Below are positions 34,514 through 45,579 of a DNA stretch of 64,000 nucleotides, one piece after another. Made by a program: the position numbers and the translations under genes. Below the pieces are notes generated by a model. The model was not told the DNA's origin, made no database searches, and worked only from the letters and a program-made list of their open reading frames with translations. Source of the stretch: Pholis gunnellus (Eukaryota; Chordata; Actinopteri; Perciformes; Pholidae); NCBI GenBank assembly GCA_910591455.2, contig OU342819.1, positions 8,689,333-8,753,332 on the forward strand, given 5' to 3'. Every line of letters starts with the position of its first letter. Within the stretch, counting starts at the first letter, position 1.

Positions 34514-35515
34514 CTGAAGGAGTGAGTCTCTGGTGAACCTTCATGCTGTAAATCATTTCATCTGATTTCACGAGGAAGCAGACCCAATGACGGGCATTAA
34601 GAATTACCATATAGAAATGGTTGCCGATGGTCTCGTTTGTTTATGTAGGTCATAGAGAGGCATCAGTGTTACATTGAATCTGTTTTCTAACCAGTTGAAG
34701 AAAAATCACTGACGAGAAGGCCAAAGTGATGAATGCCTCTGCAAATCACATTTGGTACTTCTGTGTGTGGAAGGTGTGAACGTCTTCTAACCATATTTTT
34801 CCTGATTTTATAAGCGTGTGTATGACTGTGGCTGCACTGCACCACTGTGTTTTGCATATTTGCATGCGCAAGTGGGTGTGTTTCCTGCACTGCCCTTGCC
34901 TAAGGCGGTGTACGTGCGTGTGTGTGTGTGTGTGTGTGTGCGTGCAAGTGATGGATGTGTTAGGTGAGCAGGTTAATCTCTTGCTAATGTAGATGAATTG
35001 TCCACAGCCCACGTTACACAAAAAGTGCCAACACGATCCTAATCGCAAAAAGAGACACACACACACACACGCACTAATGTACACATGCACACTTACTATA
35101 GATACACTATAGTCACCGTACCACGCAAAGAGCATGGAGCAATGCAGGGTGAAGGGTACTGGACTGCCGGCAATCTGCTGCAAAGGGATATGCCGTTTTT
35201 TCCTCTGTTTCCTGTGTGAATCTGGCCGTCATTCTTTCTTTCTATCACTCTCTGATATAGAAATACAAAAGTGTGCTTACGCACACACGTGCAGCGATTG
35301 ATGGCTGCTAGCTTCTTCGGTCAAAGTTCACCAGCTTCGGGATCTGGAGACGGTGCGTTCGTCATGGGCCACGGGAGTAAGTCTTAATTTGGACGCTGGA
35401 GCTGAGACCTGCAGCTCCTCTGGGTTAGTGAGACTGACTGACTGAGTCAACAGTCTGACTTTGAAGTCGCTCTGCTCGACTGCGCAGAGCTGCCACCAAA
35501 CGGGCGTCCTGCCAC
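34514..35515. other. non-coding DNA (possible short intron)
   Basis: Holds (GT)n at 34919-34943 and (AC)n at 35053-35072. It would be a ~1-kb intron if the two flanking candidate exons are real. Confidence 0.5.
34919..34943. repeat. (GT)n microsatellite
   Basis: GT run flanked by GTGCGT steps. Confidence 0.94.
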
Positions 35516-35600
35516 CTGTTGATGATCCCACAGAAAACCTCATCAGCGCTCCCGTTTGCTCTGTTATTGATGCCAGGAGTCTCTGGCTTTGAGCCAGTCA
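35516..35600 (-). CDS. weak candidate coding exon
   Basis: On the minus strand CGCCTGCAG precedes base 35600 and GTGGCAGG follows base 35516. In between, one frame is open for 27 codons with two bases at each end (KPETPGINNRANGSADEV in the middle). The frame stays open beyond the proposed donor for about 30 more codons (WQDARLVAALRSRAERLQ), so the exon end is a choice and not a certainty. The surrounding 35330-35670 is GC-rich with overlapping open frames on the same strand. A splice to the exon at 34513 would keep the frame and make an Arg codon at the joint. The acceptor's pyrimidine tract is weak. Confidence 0.2.
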
Positions 35601-36221
35601 CTGCAGGCGAAACCACGACCCTCAACAACTCTGAGCAACAGTTAGTCATCTTTACAGGCTGATTTAAGTTCACACTGTGCCACAGTGAATAGTGTTACAG
35701 TAGGAATTAGAGGGTTTGTTTTATAGGAAACTTAATCTGTTTTAAGATTAAAACTGTTGAGGCTTATATTATTTTTTTTTTTTAAATGTTGATATTTAAA
35801 TCATCTTGAAACTCAAAGCATTAGTCAGTCTACAGAAATTAAATCTGCAACTGTTTTTGATGAATAATTAAGTGTTTCATTGATTGATTTCATTATCTCA
35901 ACTTCTCCCTCTCTTTCTCTATTTGTCTTCTCAATTAATTTACATTTTTATATCCTGCCTCTTATTCCAGAGATGCCCTTGACACATGCATATTTTTTTA
36001 AATTCTTTTTTAAAACATTTTCAATGGTTTGCCATCCATCTATGGGGACGTTCTCTAATATTAATTCCCTCGCCTTTAACCTTAATTGTAACCGTCCCTT
36101 ATCTTTACCAAACCCCTTATTGTAACCCTAACCTCTAATCTTAAAGGAGGTGCAGCATATTATTGAGGGAAGATAGAGGAAAAAACATGCACACAACTCT
36201 TTTCTAGTGGAAGGAAACCTG
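35601..36221. other. non-coding DNA
   Basis: Nothing recognised. Confidence 0.55.

Positions 36222-36281
<60 letters not shown>
36222..36281. repeat. (CA)n microsatellite
   Basis: CA array with one CCTA interruption at 36249-36252. Confidence 0.96.
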
Positions 36282-36283
<2 letters not shown>

Positions 36284-36623
36284 TTGCAGCCCAAGGCCTT
36301 AAAGTAGTAAATATTGGGTCAAAGCAGCAAGGTGACAGCGCAATAGATAAATTCACCGGCAATCTGTGCCACACTTGAATGACCTACACACACATTCTAC
36401 CTGACTCAAATAGACACACTCGCGACTGTACATCCTCTAAATAATGTGAATATATAAGTACATGCTTACTGCAGGTATGCTCTCTCAGATACACACAACG
36501 ACAGGGAGCTAAAGAATAAGTAGTCATGGGTTTGGAAGGTTGTGCATAACAGGAAACACTGCTGCGGGGAAGATCAGCAGAGTATCAGAACTTGTATCAA
36601 ACTTTCGTCATAAGCTACGAGCC
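36282..36623. other. non-coding DNA
   Basis: Nothing recognised. Confidence 0.55.
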
Positions 36624-36923
36624 TTAGCGATTCATGTATTTACTGCCGTGCTGTAAGTAACCCTCTGACATTCTGGTTGTTACGCCAAGGTGAGTGTGGC
36701 TCACTGAAAGCTCAAGACCGGCACCTGGAGCACACTCATGTCTCAGATCATCACTTTTGTCAATCTTTACGGCTGTGTTTTGAGAATTTACAGCTATAGG
36801 GCCCCAATTTTTCGCCGCCCAGCTCCAGCAGATTGAGTCAGCAATCTGTCTTTGATGCGTGGTGGACAGCAACACTTGGTTATCTGCAAGGACCAGGCTC
36901 TCCACTCCAAGAGACGGCGGCTT
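36624..36923 (-). CDS. weak candidate: strong acceptor followed by 99-codon open frame
   Basis: The minus strand has one of the best acceptors in the window (CCCCTTTTCTTTCAG) before base 36923. The frame that follows is open for about 99 codons to a TAA at 36626-36624, beginning KPPSLGVESLVLADNQ. Internal donors are available at CTTTCA|GTGAGC and CCAG|GTGCCG. The mixed composition (three Trp near SICWSWAAKNWGPIAV, few repeats) is protein-like, but I recognise no domain. It lies upstream of the other minus-strand candidates in gene order. An unrelated open frame by chance is quite possible. Confidence 0.2.
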   Translation of the reverse strand, partial: KPPSLGVESLVLADNQVLLSTTHQRQIADSICWSWAAKNWGPIAVNSQNTAVKIDKSDDLRHECAPGAGLELSVSHTHLGVTTRMSEGYLQHGSKYMNR

Positions 36924-38288
36924 CTGAAAGAAAAGGGGCTTCAGATTGGTCTAGCTGCACTGCTAACTCATTTACATAAAGACATCGTTGTGGACGGCGA
37001 TGGCCGCTTTCTTCTCTGAGTGAAGACCGCATGAAGAAGAATTTCTGAATGCACATCTGCTTTCAGACCACAAATAGTACAAAGAACTACATGCCACAAA
37101 TCAATGAAATGCTTTGTTTTTCCTTCAATCTGCAAAATCAGAAAAAGTCTTGGAAGTTTTTGTGAGCTGAGGGTGAAGACGTGGTCAGTCACGCAACATT
37201 CAGGGCACATTTGTACTCAAGACGTGCTCATTAAGAATGTTAATCATTATCAGTCTGTTGTTTATGTTGCTGCTTAATAACTTCCCCAGACTGCTGCTCG
37301 CACATCTACCTCAGTAATTACTCGGGTTCAATTGTCTTCACTCTTAGAAAATGTGGATATAATCCCTTGACGCCAGATGTCGAGAAAAAAACCCAGCTTA
37401 GACGAATGCTAGGCTGAATATCGGGAGAGTAGCAGCATGCAAATCCATTTAGCTGCTCATAAGCATCTCATTTACGCTATCGGAGCCGCTCGCCCGCTCT
37501 CCTTTCAGCACATTCATCCTCATGGCCAGTGCAACACATGGTATTGGAAAGTCAAGTAGGTTTTTGATGTTTGCCGTTAATTAATTGAAATGGAGAATGT
37601 GCAGTCTCTAGTAGGTGTATTTCAGTCTTGAACCTGAGAGGCAGGGATGCACCAGAGTAGTGTGGAGAAGAATAAGAGTAAGATCTTGTTTTGATTTGGA
37701 GCGGAGCGGTCAACCACACGTCAAGACGTCTCTTGGGATGCTGGGCTACATTTGGTAGAGGGCAGTTTACATATACATACATAAGTGCAATTTGTAACCC
37801 TCTAAAGTGTTTTGCTCTCGTCAGCTCTGTTGCTCCCGCCCGGTCTCGTTCCCAAGTTGACCAACCAGGCACCCTGTATGAGACGCACCGGGCGTTAAAC
37901 TAACTCCAATGTTAACCCATCCGCAGCAATGTTAGACGCTCTGAGCAACTGCTCGGCTCCAATAGGGAGGAGGTAGCGGTGGATGGAGAGGCCAAACAAA
38001 CACAAGACTGATCACATATCATGTGATTGAAATGATTAAAGGGATTTATTGCTCAGTCCTAGTTTTGTTTGTAATAACAATAAACATGACATTTTGTGAT
38101 ACTAATTAATACTCTGTTGCAAGATTATTTCACAATAGAGGTTTAGCTCTCATGAAGTGAGATTATTATATTATTTTATTTAAATTATTTTTTATTATTA
38201 TTTCAAAGTAGCCTACTTTTTGGTGAAGGGCCTCATCGGCTCTTTGAGTGGTTTTGTATAGATCCATGACCCCAAATACTTTTTGGTT
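36924..38288. other. non-coding DNA
   Basis: An 80-codon minus frame at 37210-36968 (Cys/His-containing start, CPECCVTDHVF) and CpG-richer patches at 37460-37510 and 37680-37890 occur here without splice support. A perfect octamer ATGCAAAT is at 37437-37444. Confidence 0.45.
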
Positions 38289-38488
38289 ACAGGTCAGAGC
38301 ATTATTTATAATAAAGCTCAGGAACCTGTAGATTGCAGGACACACTGTGGTTTTGTACAAAATGAAACCATTCATACTCTCTCTGTAATGACGTCACTTC
38401 ATGCTCGTGTCCTCAGATTAAAACAAGCTTGTAATTTGGCGTTATGTCGTAAGAAGGATTGCTGAACACCTTGCAGTTTGTTCTGCAG
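38289..38488 (+). mobile_element. dispersed repeat, family E, copy 2
   Basis: About 200 bp matching the reverse complement of 31328-31532. The shared frame is broken here by a TGA after KKDC and then continues TPCSLFC. Sequence beyond the two ends does not match copy 1, so the match boundaries may be element ends. Confidence 0.75.
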
Positions 38489-41400
38489 TTGTCTACTCAT
38501 CTTTAAAAAGAACATAATACAGATTCAGTATACAGTAGATAGTAGATGGTGTAGAAAGGACAGGTGCACAGCACACTAGACAGAAATATCATAAAACATA
38601 CTGGTATTATGTCTCTTAATTGCCTTTTTGTAAGTCACATTAGAAAGAAGTTTAATTTATTGCAAAACTCCCTTCTGGAAAATGACAAAATGTCGTTTTT
38701 TTATTGTTAAATTTGAGTTTTTGAAGAAACCTAAAACCACATTTGTCACAATGTCAGTACTGTATTCTGGTTGTTTTTTGGTTCGGGAGGACGTCATTCG
38801 TTGGGGCCTCATTTAACATGTTCTGGCCAATAACAGATTAGGAGTAAAAAAATGAAATATATTAGACCAGCCTCCTCTGAGATTGCAGCCATTTCAGATG
38901 ACAATTCTATGATAATAATAGTTTTGTTAAGGTTTTATTGGTTATTAGTTAGACCAACTGTAATACATGTTCTTTGTTATTACCTGGATAAACTGTATAT
39001 TGCTGATAGCCTCATTCCATCTGTTTTGGCCGATGTTTAAAACCATGAATTATTTTAATCTCTAACCATATAAACTCCCTCAGCCTTCATGTGGGGTTAA
39101 TCATACAGTAAGAACATAACCTTCAGCTCGATAATCAGTACTTTGAATCTGAATTGTCGTGATGCTGGGGTACTGACATCATCGTCTCTAGCAGCAGGAG
39201 GCATGCTCCAGGTGCAGCTCATTGTGTTAATAAAGTACGGGCTGATTAAGGGTTGGCTCTCGCGTGCATGTAAATTGAGTTTTCGGCACTTTGATTGGAT
39301 GGAAAGTCATGGGAAGGAGATTGGGTACATTTTTGGATGAACAAAAGTGCAGGACGTTTACTCCAAGTCCTGCGATTTGCTTCCTGTATTCCATGTGTTG
39401 CTAAGTTACTTAAACAGATGGTGAGAAATGGGGGAAAAAAGTGTCTTTTGCTTCAAATGTTGACTTTTATTCAAGACCACCATCTTTCCCTCCCCTTAAA
39501 GTGCTTTTAGTCTCCCTAACAGAACCATGAAAATGTTAATCATCCTTTTGTTGTGCGAAAAACAAATATCTATGTTGACAGTGAACAGCTTGGAGATGTA
39601 ATTGCTTCCTTGTGTTTATTAAAAATGTAATCCAGGCAACGTCACATAGCCTTTCCAACAAAATGTATTTGCTTCTGCAAATAAGTTTAATGTGAAAAGA
39701 TTTTTCATGAAACAGGGTTGAAATAATTCAGGATTTTGTATGTTTTGTATAAGAAAGAAGCTGAAAAATATATGAAATCACAAGAGACGGAGCGATAAGA
39801 GACGTGCCTTTAATGGAGTAGTCTTCGTCATTACTCTTTCTAAACGTTATATTCGGTATGTGTTGAGTTGCTGTCCCTGTATTGCTCCTGTTGCTTTCTC
39901 TTCTGCCTCCCTCTCTCTGTCATTACCTGCTTTAACTGCTCCATCTTATTACTATTCAAGGTGCGAAGCCTCCTCAAATTACGGTTCTGTTTGAATGCAA
40001 TACAAAGAAAGACGGAATACATGTTGTGAATTGATGTTGAATACTCATGAGGTAGATGATGGGAGAAGGGGGAAGGAATTTCAGTGACGGAGAAAGAGAG
40101 AAACAGCATGAGTGCATGTTTTCCATTTTAAACTATCAACTCCACATTTCCATGAGGTCGGGAAAACATTTGACTTTGATACCGGGACCGCTTTGAAGGA
40201 ATTTGAATTTTTTTCCGTCACATAATGTCAGCTCACGCGTGCAGATGAAAAGCTTGCCTCGGAGAGAACAAATGAATTTGGTTTAGTTCCTTTATCTGTG
40301 CAGCTGAGTTGGTAGTGGGGAACGATAGTGCCAGACAAAGCAAGCAAAAACACAATAGAAGTTCAATAATTCAATTAACCTTGCCACGGTCAGTGTCTCT
40401 ATCTTTGGTAATATTGTAATTATCAAACTTAACCGGAGATTTTGAATGAGAAAGCGGACAACAGAAAGACAAGAGTCAACGAAGTAAAAGAATGAAATCA
40501 GTGAGGAAAGAGAGATTGGAGGAAGAGGAAAGGGTACAAATGAAGCATCGGGAGAGTGCGTGAAAGACAAAAAGGTATGAAAATGTTCCTCCAATAGTCG
40601 TGTCAGTGCTTCTTTTAAAGATCAATACACTTGCCCTTAACGGTCAGCTTCAGTAGTAACAGTGAGACTGTGAGAGAGAAAACGAGAGAGGCCGAGATGG
40701 AAAAACACTGTGAAATTCCTTCAGTAAACCATGAACAGTCAGCTTTCATATCTCCAGAATAAAAGCACTTTGTCTCCTATAGTCATACATTACTAATGAC
40801 CTTATGAATAAATAATAACAGTGAAAAGTCAGTTCCCTTTGATCAATGGGAACAATCACATTTAGAGTTACCATTTTATTCAATTGTGTTGTCCCTCTCC
40901 ATTTTGTATTCTGTTCTCCGTGTCCCTCATTCTTGCTCTATTCAATCTGTCAGCTCCATTGAGTTTAATTGAACCTTATTCAATTCACTTCAAACACGCT
41001 ACCTTGGCCTGAGTCATTCTGTTTGCCACTGGGTACGATCTCTCGTGGAAATTAAGGCTCGATATACGTCACAAAGGAAGTGCGTCAACCATTGTGCAGG
41101 ACAGCGTTCACCAGGTAGCTTTCCCCTGCACACAGATGTTGACTTTTAGACTAATACATACAATGTCCAGCTGGGGAATCTTTTTCCACCAATTTATGGA
41201 TGAAAGAAACTAATCTGCAATGCGTTCTCCATTCACTTCAGTGAGGACTCGGGTGAGTTGTGTCCGCTTGATCCCACCTTGTTCAGACTGATTGAACTCT
41301 GACCTGTAAAATCACGATGCCTCTACAATGCCCTGCAAGCGCATTGGCCTCTCCTTTAGAAAATGTGACTTGTTCATATCCTTGTTTGTAGAACTGCACA

Positions 41401-42521
41401 GCGAAATGATACGAGCTAATTATTGTCTGCTTTGCTATAACAGTGATAGAGGTTAATGGCAATAAAGTGACTGATAATAAATAAACTGATCACACTACAC
41501 CATTAGATTCCAATCAGCCACACCCACAGAGAGGTGGTTTAATCAGGCAATAAGTGAAAAATGAGGGTATTGCACCAATCAGTGTGTACTGCAACTGTCA
41601 AAATTGACGTTTGAATATTCCTTCCAAAAAACACAGAGGTTCGAACTATTCAAATATCTATTTCTGGGCGTCACACGACACCGTGTCCTAAGCAGCACTG
41701 CGCGGTGTCATATCCGAATATGAAATGTGTGTTTTTCTTGTTTAAAAAGTAGAAATGTCAGAAGACAGCAAGTACAACCCACCCATCTGTGAAGTGGTGA
41801 CATATCCAGTCTGATCTTGAGCTCATAGCTGATTTGTTTTCGTGACTTAACGCTTGCTATTAGGACATGCTGTCTCTGCAGCGAAGCTCTCTTCCGTCAT
41901 CACGGTTGTTGTCGAATTATTCCTCGTTCAGCTTGACCGAACGTTACATTTCATTTTCAAATAATGAAAGTGACTTTTACAAAAAGACAGAGCTCGAGAG
42001 CCTAACGTGTCCTCTGGGCTTGAATATTTCCGGGCCATAACAGGAATATTAGGAAAATAAACTGGAAATGTGGTAAAAAGAAGGAACAGCATATACAGTA
42101 CACTGGTATGCATTTTCATTGCTGTCCCCATAGCTGTGTTGTGTTGTCTCTGATGGCCACTGTAAAACAATAACTGACAAAAGTGATGAACACTGATGAG
42201 GCTAATTGATAAATAAAAGGCTTCCCTGGGGTGAAATGACTAAGAGCAGCATCACTCACCTGTCAGCTGCACCTTGTATTTACCTGTTGGTGTATCTGCA
42301 GTTTATGAGTAATATACAATACTCCACAGTGTGTGCATTTTATATCAGGCAGGGTTTCTCATTTAATGTCCCCATGTATGCTGTAAATGGCTCTCTGTGT
42401 TTTATTTGTCCCCGACCTCAGCCTCCCAGCCAGTGTTTGAGTCTCCCTTCAGACAAAACCTCTGCCAGCGTCAACAGACCTGTGACCAGTAACGACCTGC
42501 TTTATGCACCGTGCTAGCCAT
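38489..42521. other. long non-coding stretch
   Basis: No gene or named repeat. 40430-40700 is purine-rich on the plus strand and explains the Ser/Phe/Leu minus-strand frame at 40594-40292. The other frames here are short and unsupported. Confidence 0.5.
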
Positions 42522-42560
42522 CACACACACACACACACACTCCCTACATTACAGCTGATT

Positions 42561-42601
<41 letters not shown>
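42522..42601. repeat. inverted pair: (CA)9 - 22 bp - (GT)19
   Basis: (CA)n at 42522-42540 and (GT)n at 42563-42601 are complementary when one strand folds back on itself. Confidence 0.95.
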
Positions 42602-42602
<1 letters not shown>

Positions 42603-42729
42603 GAGAGACAAAGAGAGTTGTGCAGGAGCAGTTCATTTGGTATGTTGAGACAATGTGTGTATAAAATATATTGGTGCCTTGGACAGGGTGATGCAGTTAG
42701 ATACAAATTATAGTTATGGCTGTTTGTGT

Positions 42730-42732
<3 letters not shown>

Positions 42733-42766
<34 letters not shown>
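42733..42766. repeat. (GT)17 microsatellite
   Basis: Perfect GT run. Confidence 0.96.
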
Positions 42767-42767
<1 letters not shown>

Positions 42768-43094
42768 TAGTTGGTACAAGTCAGTTACAGACAGTATTTA
42801 TAGTTATGGGACAATGTGAACGAAGGACACAAAGCATGGACACGCAAACACACATAAACAAAGTTAACTATACATTAAACTACCCTCACACATTGCACAC
42901 ACTCTCGCGCTCACACACACTTAAATACACACACAACAGAATATTTTGAAGTTGACAGTAAGCTATCTACTGTGGCCATGTAATGCTAATCAATACCATC
43001 TATATTGGACACATACATCATTGGCAATGAGCTGCACACTGTGTGTTTGTCTGTGTACATGTGTCGTTGTAATGGACAATAGGCAGTGTGTATC
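42767..43094. other. non-coding DNA
   Basis: Short interrupted CA stretches near 42840-42930, otherwise plain. Confidence 0.55.
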
Positions 43095-43099
43095 TGTGT

Positions 43100-43132
<33 letters not shown>
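43095..43132. repeat. (TG)n microsatellite
   Basis: TG array with one TC step. Confidence 0.96.
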
Positions 43133-43136
<4 letters not shown>

Positions 43137-43202
43137 AGGGGCCCTGTGAATGTTTGTTTAGTGTGTGGTAAATTTGTATGACAGAGCTCATTATTTATTT
43201 TT

Positions 43203-43497
43203 TAATTAGAGCTGCAACTAACACATTATCTTCATTATCGATTCACCAGCCGTTTAATTCATACATTCATTGTTTAATCCATAAAATGTCAGGAAATAGT
43301 ATGTATGTCACAAGTTCCAAATTCCAAGAGCCCAAGGTGACATCTTTAAACCCCCAAAGTGTCACCTTATTTTAACAGAATGGATTAATAATGGACTAAA
43401 CCGGTTAATATTGCCACTTCAGAAGCTGGAACGTGTGAATTTTAAAAACATTTTTTGTGAAACAAGTAATTGATTAATTGTTTCAGCTAAATTTAAG
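43203..43497 (+). repeat. dispersed teleost repeat, family F
   Basis: Starts TTAGAGCTGCAACTAACAC and continues TTCATTATCGATTCACC, CCATAAAATGTCAGGAAATAG, AGCCCAAGGTGACATCTT, CAGAAGCTGGAACG, ending GTAATTGATTAATTGTTTCAGCT. This is the widespread 'agggctgcaactaacgattatt' repeat of fish as I remember it. Both ends carry GCTGCAACTAA / AATTGTTTCAGCT-type words in inverted arrangement. It is non-coding, and I leave its class open. Confidence 0.8.
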
Positions 43498-45536
43498 ATT
43501 CAGGAATTAATTTGTATTTAATAAAGTTAAATTGGGGTTGAAAATCCAATCTAAAAAAATGCCATTTTTTACATCCACTCTCTAGTTCCACCATGTATTG
43601 ATCTGCTCTGAGGGGATCTATCTGATCTATGATATCTATCTGATCTATGACATCATCTTTGCAGTTTTTCCTCACTTTCTGTCACCTAAATCAGATTCTG
43701 AGCGTTCCCTCCGGGCATGAAACACATCTTTTGTGTGTATAGAATCTGTGTTAAACTCAGTTCAAACCGCTACGCTATTACATATTCATATATGAATTGA
43801 TCAATAAATTGGGTTGTGTCATTATTTGTGTGTCTGTCTGTTGCCCAGAATGCTCGAACGAATGATAAACAACATCATTTGTTTGTGTGCATTTTTGTAG
43901 CGGATACAGGTTTGCATGCTTGTTTTATGCGTACGCCTGTTCATTGTTTAGCCATAAGTCATTAAGCTACAAAACACTGACTGTCTTTTTTTATTTGTTT
44001 ATGTGGTTTGCATCGAAAGGTTGGGCAATAGCAGATAAAACAAATATTTGTGTACATTTCACTTTTAGAATTATTGGCACTTAGCTTCCACTGTCATGCA
44101 GCTTGACTACCAAGGAGCACAGCAGTAGAATAAGCTTCAAATCCTAAATCATCATTAGCAACAACCAACAGGCCACGGCTCAGTGCCCTGAAAATCCTCC
44201 TCTGACCCTCAAATGGTCCTCGGAGGGATGAGCTGGGAATAAAAGGAAACAAAACAGAATGAGCAGAGAGACGGAGGGTAACTTTCACCTCTGAGAGTTA
44301 TTTGTCTCAGAAAAAAACAAGCCCATTCGATCTTTTTACCATTTGCTGAACCATTTTGCCAAGCAAGACGAACAACAACAATGAATAGCGCCATTCTTCA
44401 CAGATGCAGAGGCAGATAAATAGAATATACGGTAATGCAATGCCTTACAAGACGCCCCGGCTCGGAAAGTGGGCTGGCAGCCAGACCGTTGCTGCTCCTG
44501 GACCAATGGAGGGGAGGGAATGAGAAATGCTCCACAATCCCTCAATGGTTATATTCAAAGGTTCCCATCGAGTGTGGTGTTGCCATGTAGCAGTATTTAC
44601 TTTCTCTTTGTGATCACACAAGCAGACTATTTTAAAGATATATTTAAGAAGAGGGAGGGCCCTTGTCTCCCATCAATGCGCCAAGGTTGACTTTGAAAAA
44701 CCCTTTTTCACTGCTGTTCATGGCTCCGTTACCTGCAATAACACAACAACAACAAAGTGCTTTAACACAATAGCACAATGTCTGCATAGTATTACTAAAA
44801 CTTCTAGAGTTGATCTGCTATTTAAGTTGCAGATTTCTTTACTTTGACTAACAGCTGATATTGGACCTCATGCAAGACCATTTTTTAAATATTCTTTGCT
44901 AGTTTTGCTCGTTCCAATTCAAATCAAAAAAACTCTTAACTGCACAAACATTTTAATTGCTCATTTCAACCGAATGCCACCTGTTTCATGGGATTTGATC
45001 ATTTACATAATCAATGCACCACGTTGCTATAATGAGCTATCTGTTTTGTTTTAGTTTTATTCACAAAAGAGTAAAAATAAGAAGAACTGCGGCGGTTCAA
45101 GCCCCACTGTCAGTCAGACAGTAGTGCAGACTCAAAATGAATAAATATTAAAATAGCCGTTATACGCCAAAAAAGTCTTCAAAAGGCAAAGTGGACCATC
45201 AAGGGAGGGTTGTCAAGGACCCATTGTCTCCCATGTTTACTGAGTGATTCAGTGTACCGTGGCCCCCTTTAAACCACACTGACGTATAAAAAGAGGGAAA
45301 CTGTTCAGTTTGACCACAAATCTTGAAAGAAATGATGCTTTGGGCTGCATGTTGTAAACGGTGTCAGGCTGTAAAATGAAAAACTAAATGGAAGAGGTGG
45401 AGTTGGGTTTTCTATTGGAATGTGGATTACATGAGTAATATTTCCAAATCTATCTGTCTCGCCTCCACAACAGGGATAATAAATTCAATATTCCAGCCAG
45501 ATGCACACGACTGCCATTATTCCCTATACCTGCCTG

Positions 45537-45538
<2 letters not shown>
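43498..45538. other. non-coding DNA
   Basis: Contains the 18-bp duplication at 43615. AT-rich, otherwise nothing recognised. Confidence 0.5.
43615..43650 (+). repeat. 18-bp tandem duplication
   Basis: GATCTATCTGATCTATGA is followed by the same unit starting with T in place of G (17 of 18 identical). GATCTAT also repeats inside each unit. Confidence 0.9.

Positions 45539-45577
<39 letters not shown>
45539..45577. repeat. (GT)19 microsatellite
   Basis: Perfect GT run. Confidence 0.97.

Positions 45578-45579
<2 letters not shown>

Noticed and set aside
35430..35560. GoLoco-like spacing (F, I, R, Q, R) in the minus-strand frame DEVFCGIINRWQDAR
   Set aside because: The acidic-Gln-Arg triad that defines the motif is missing, and the match rests on a few common residues.
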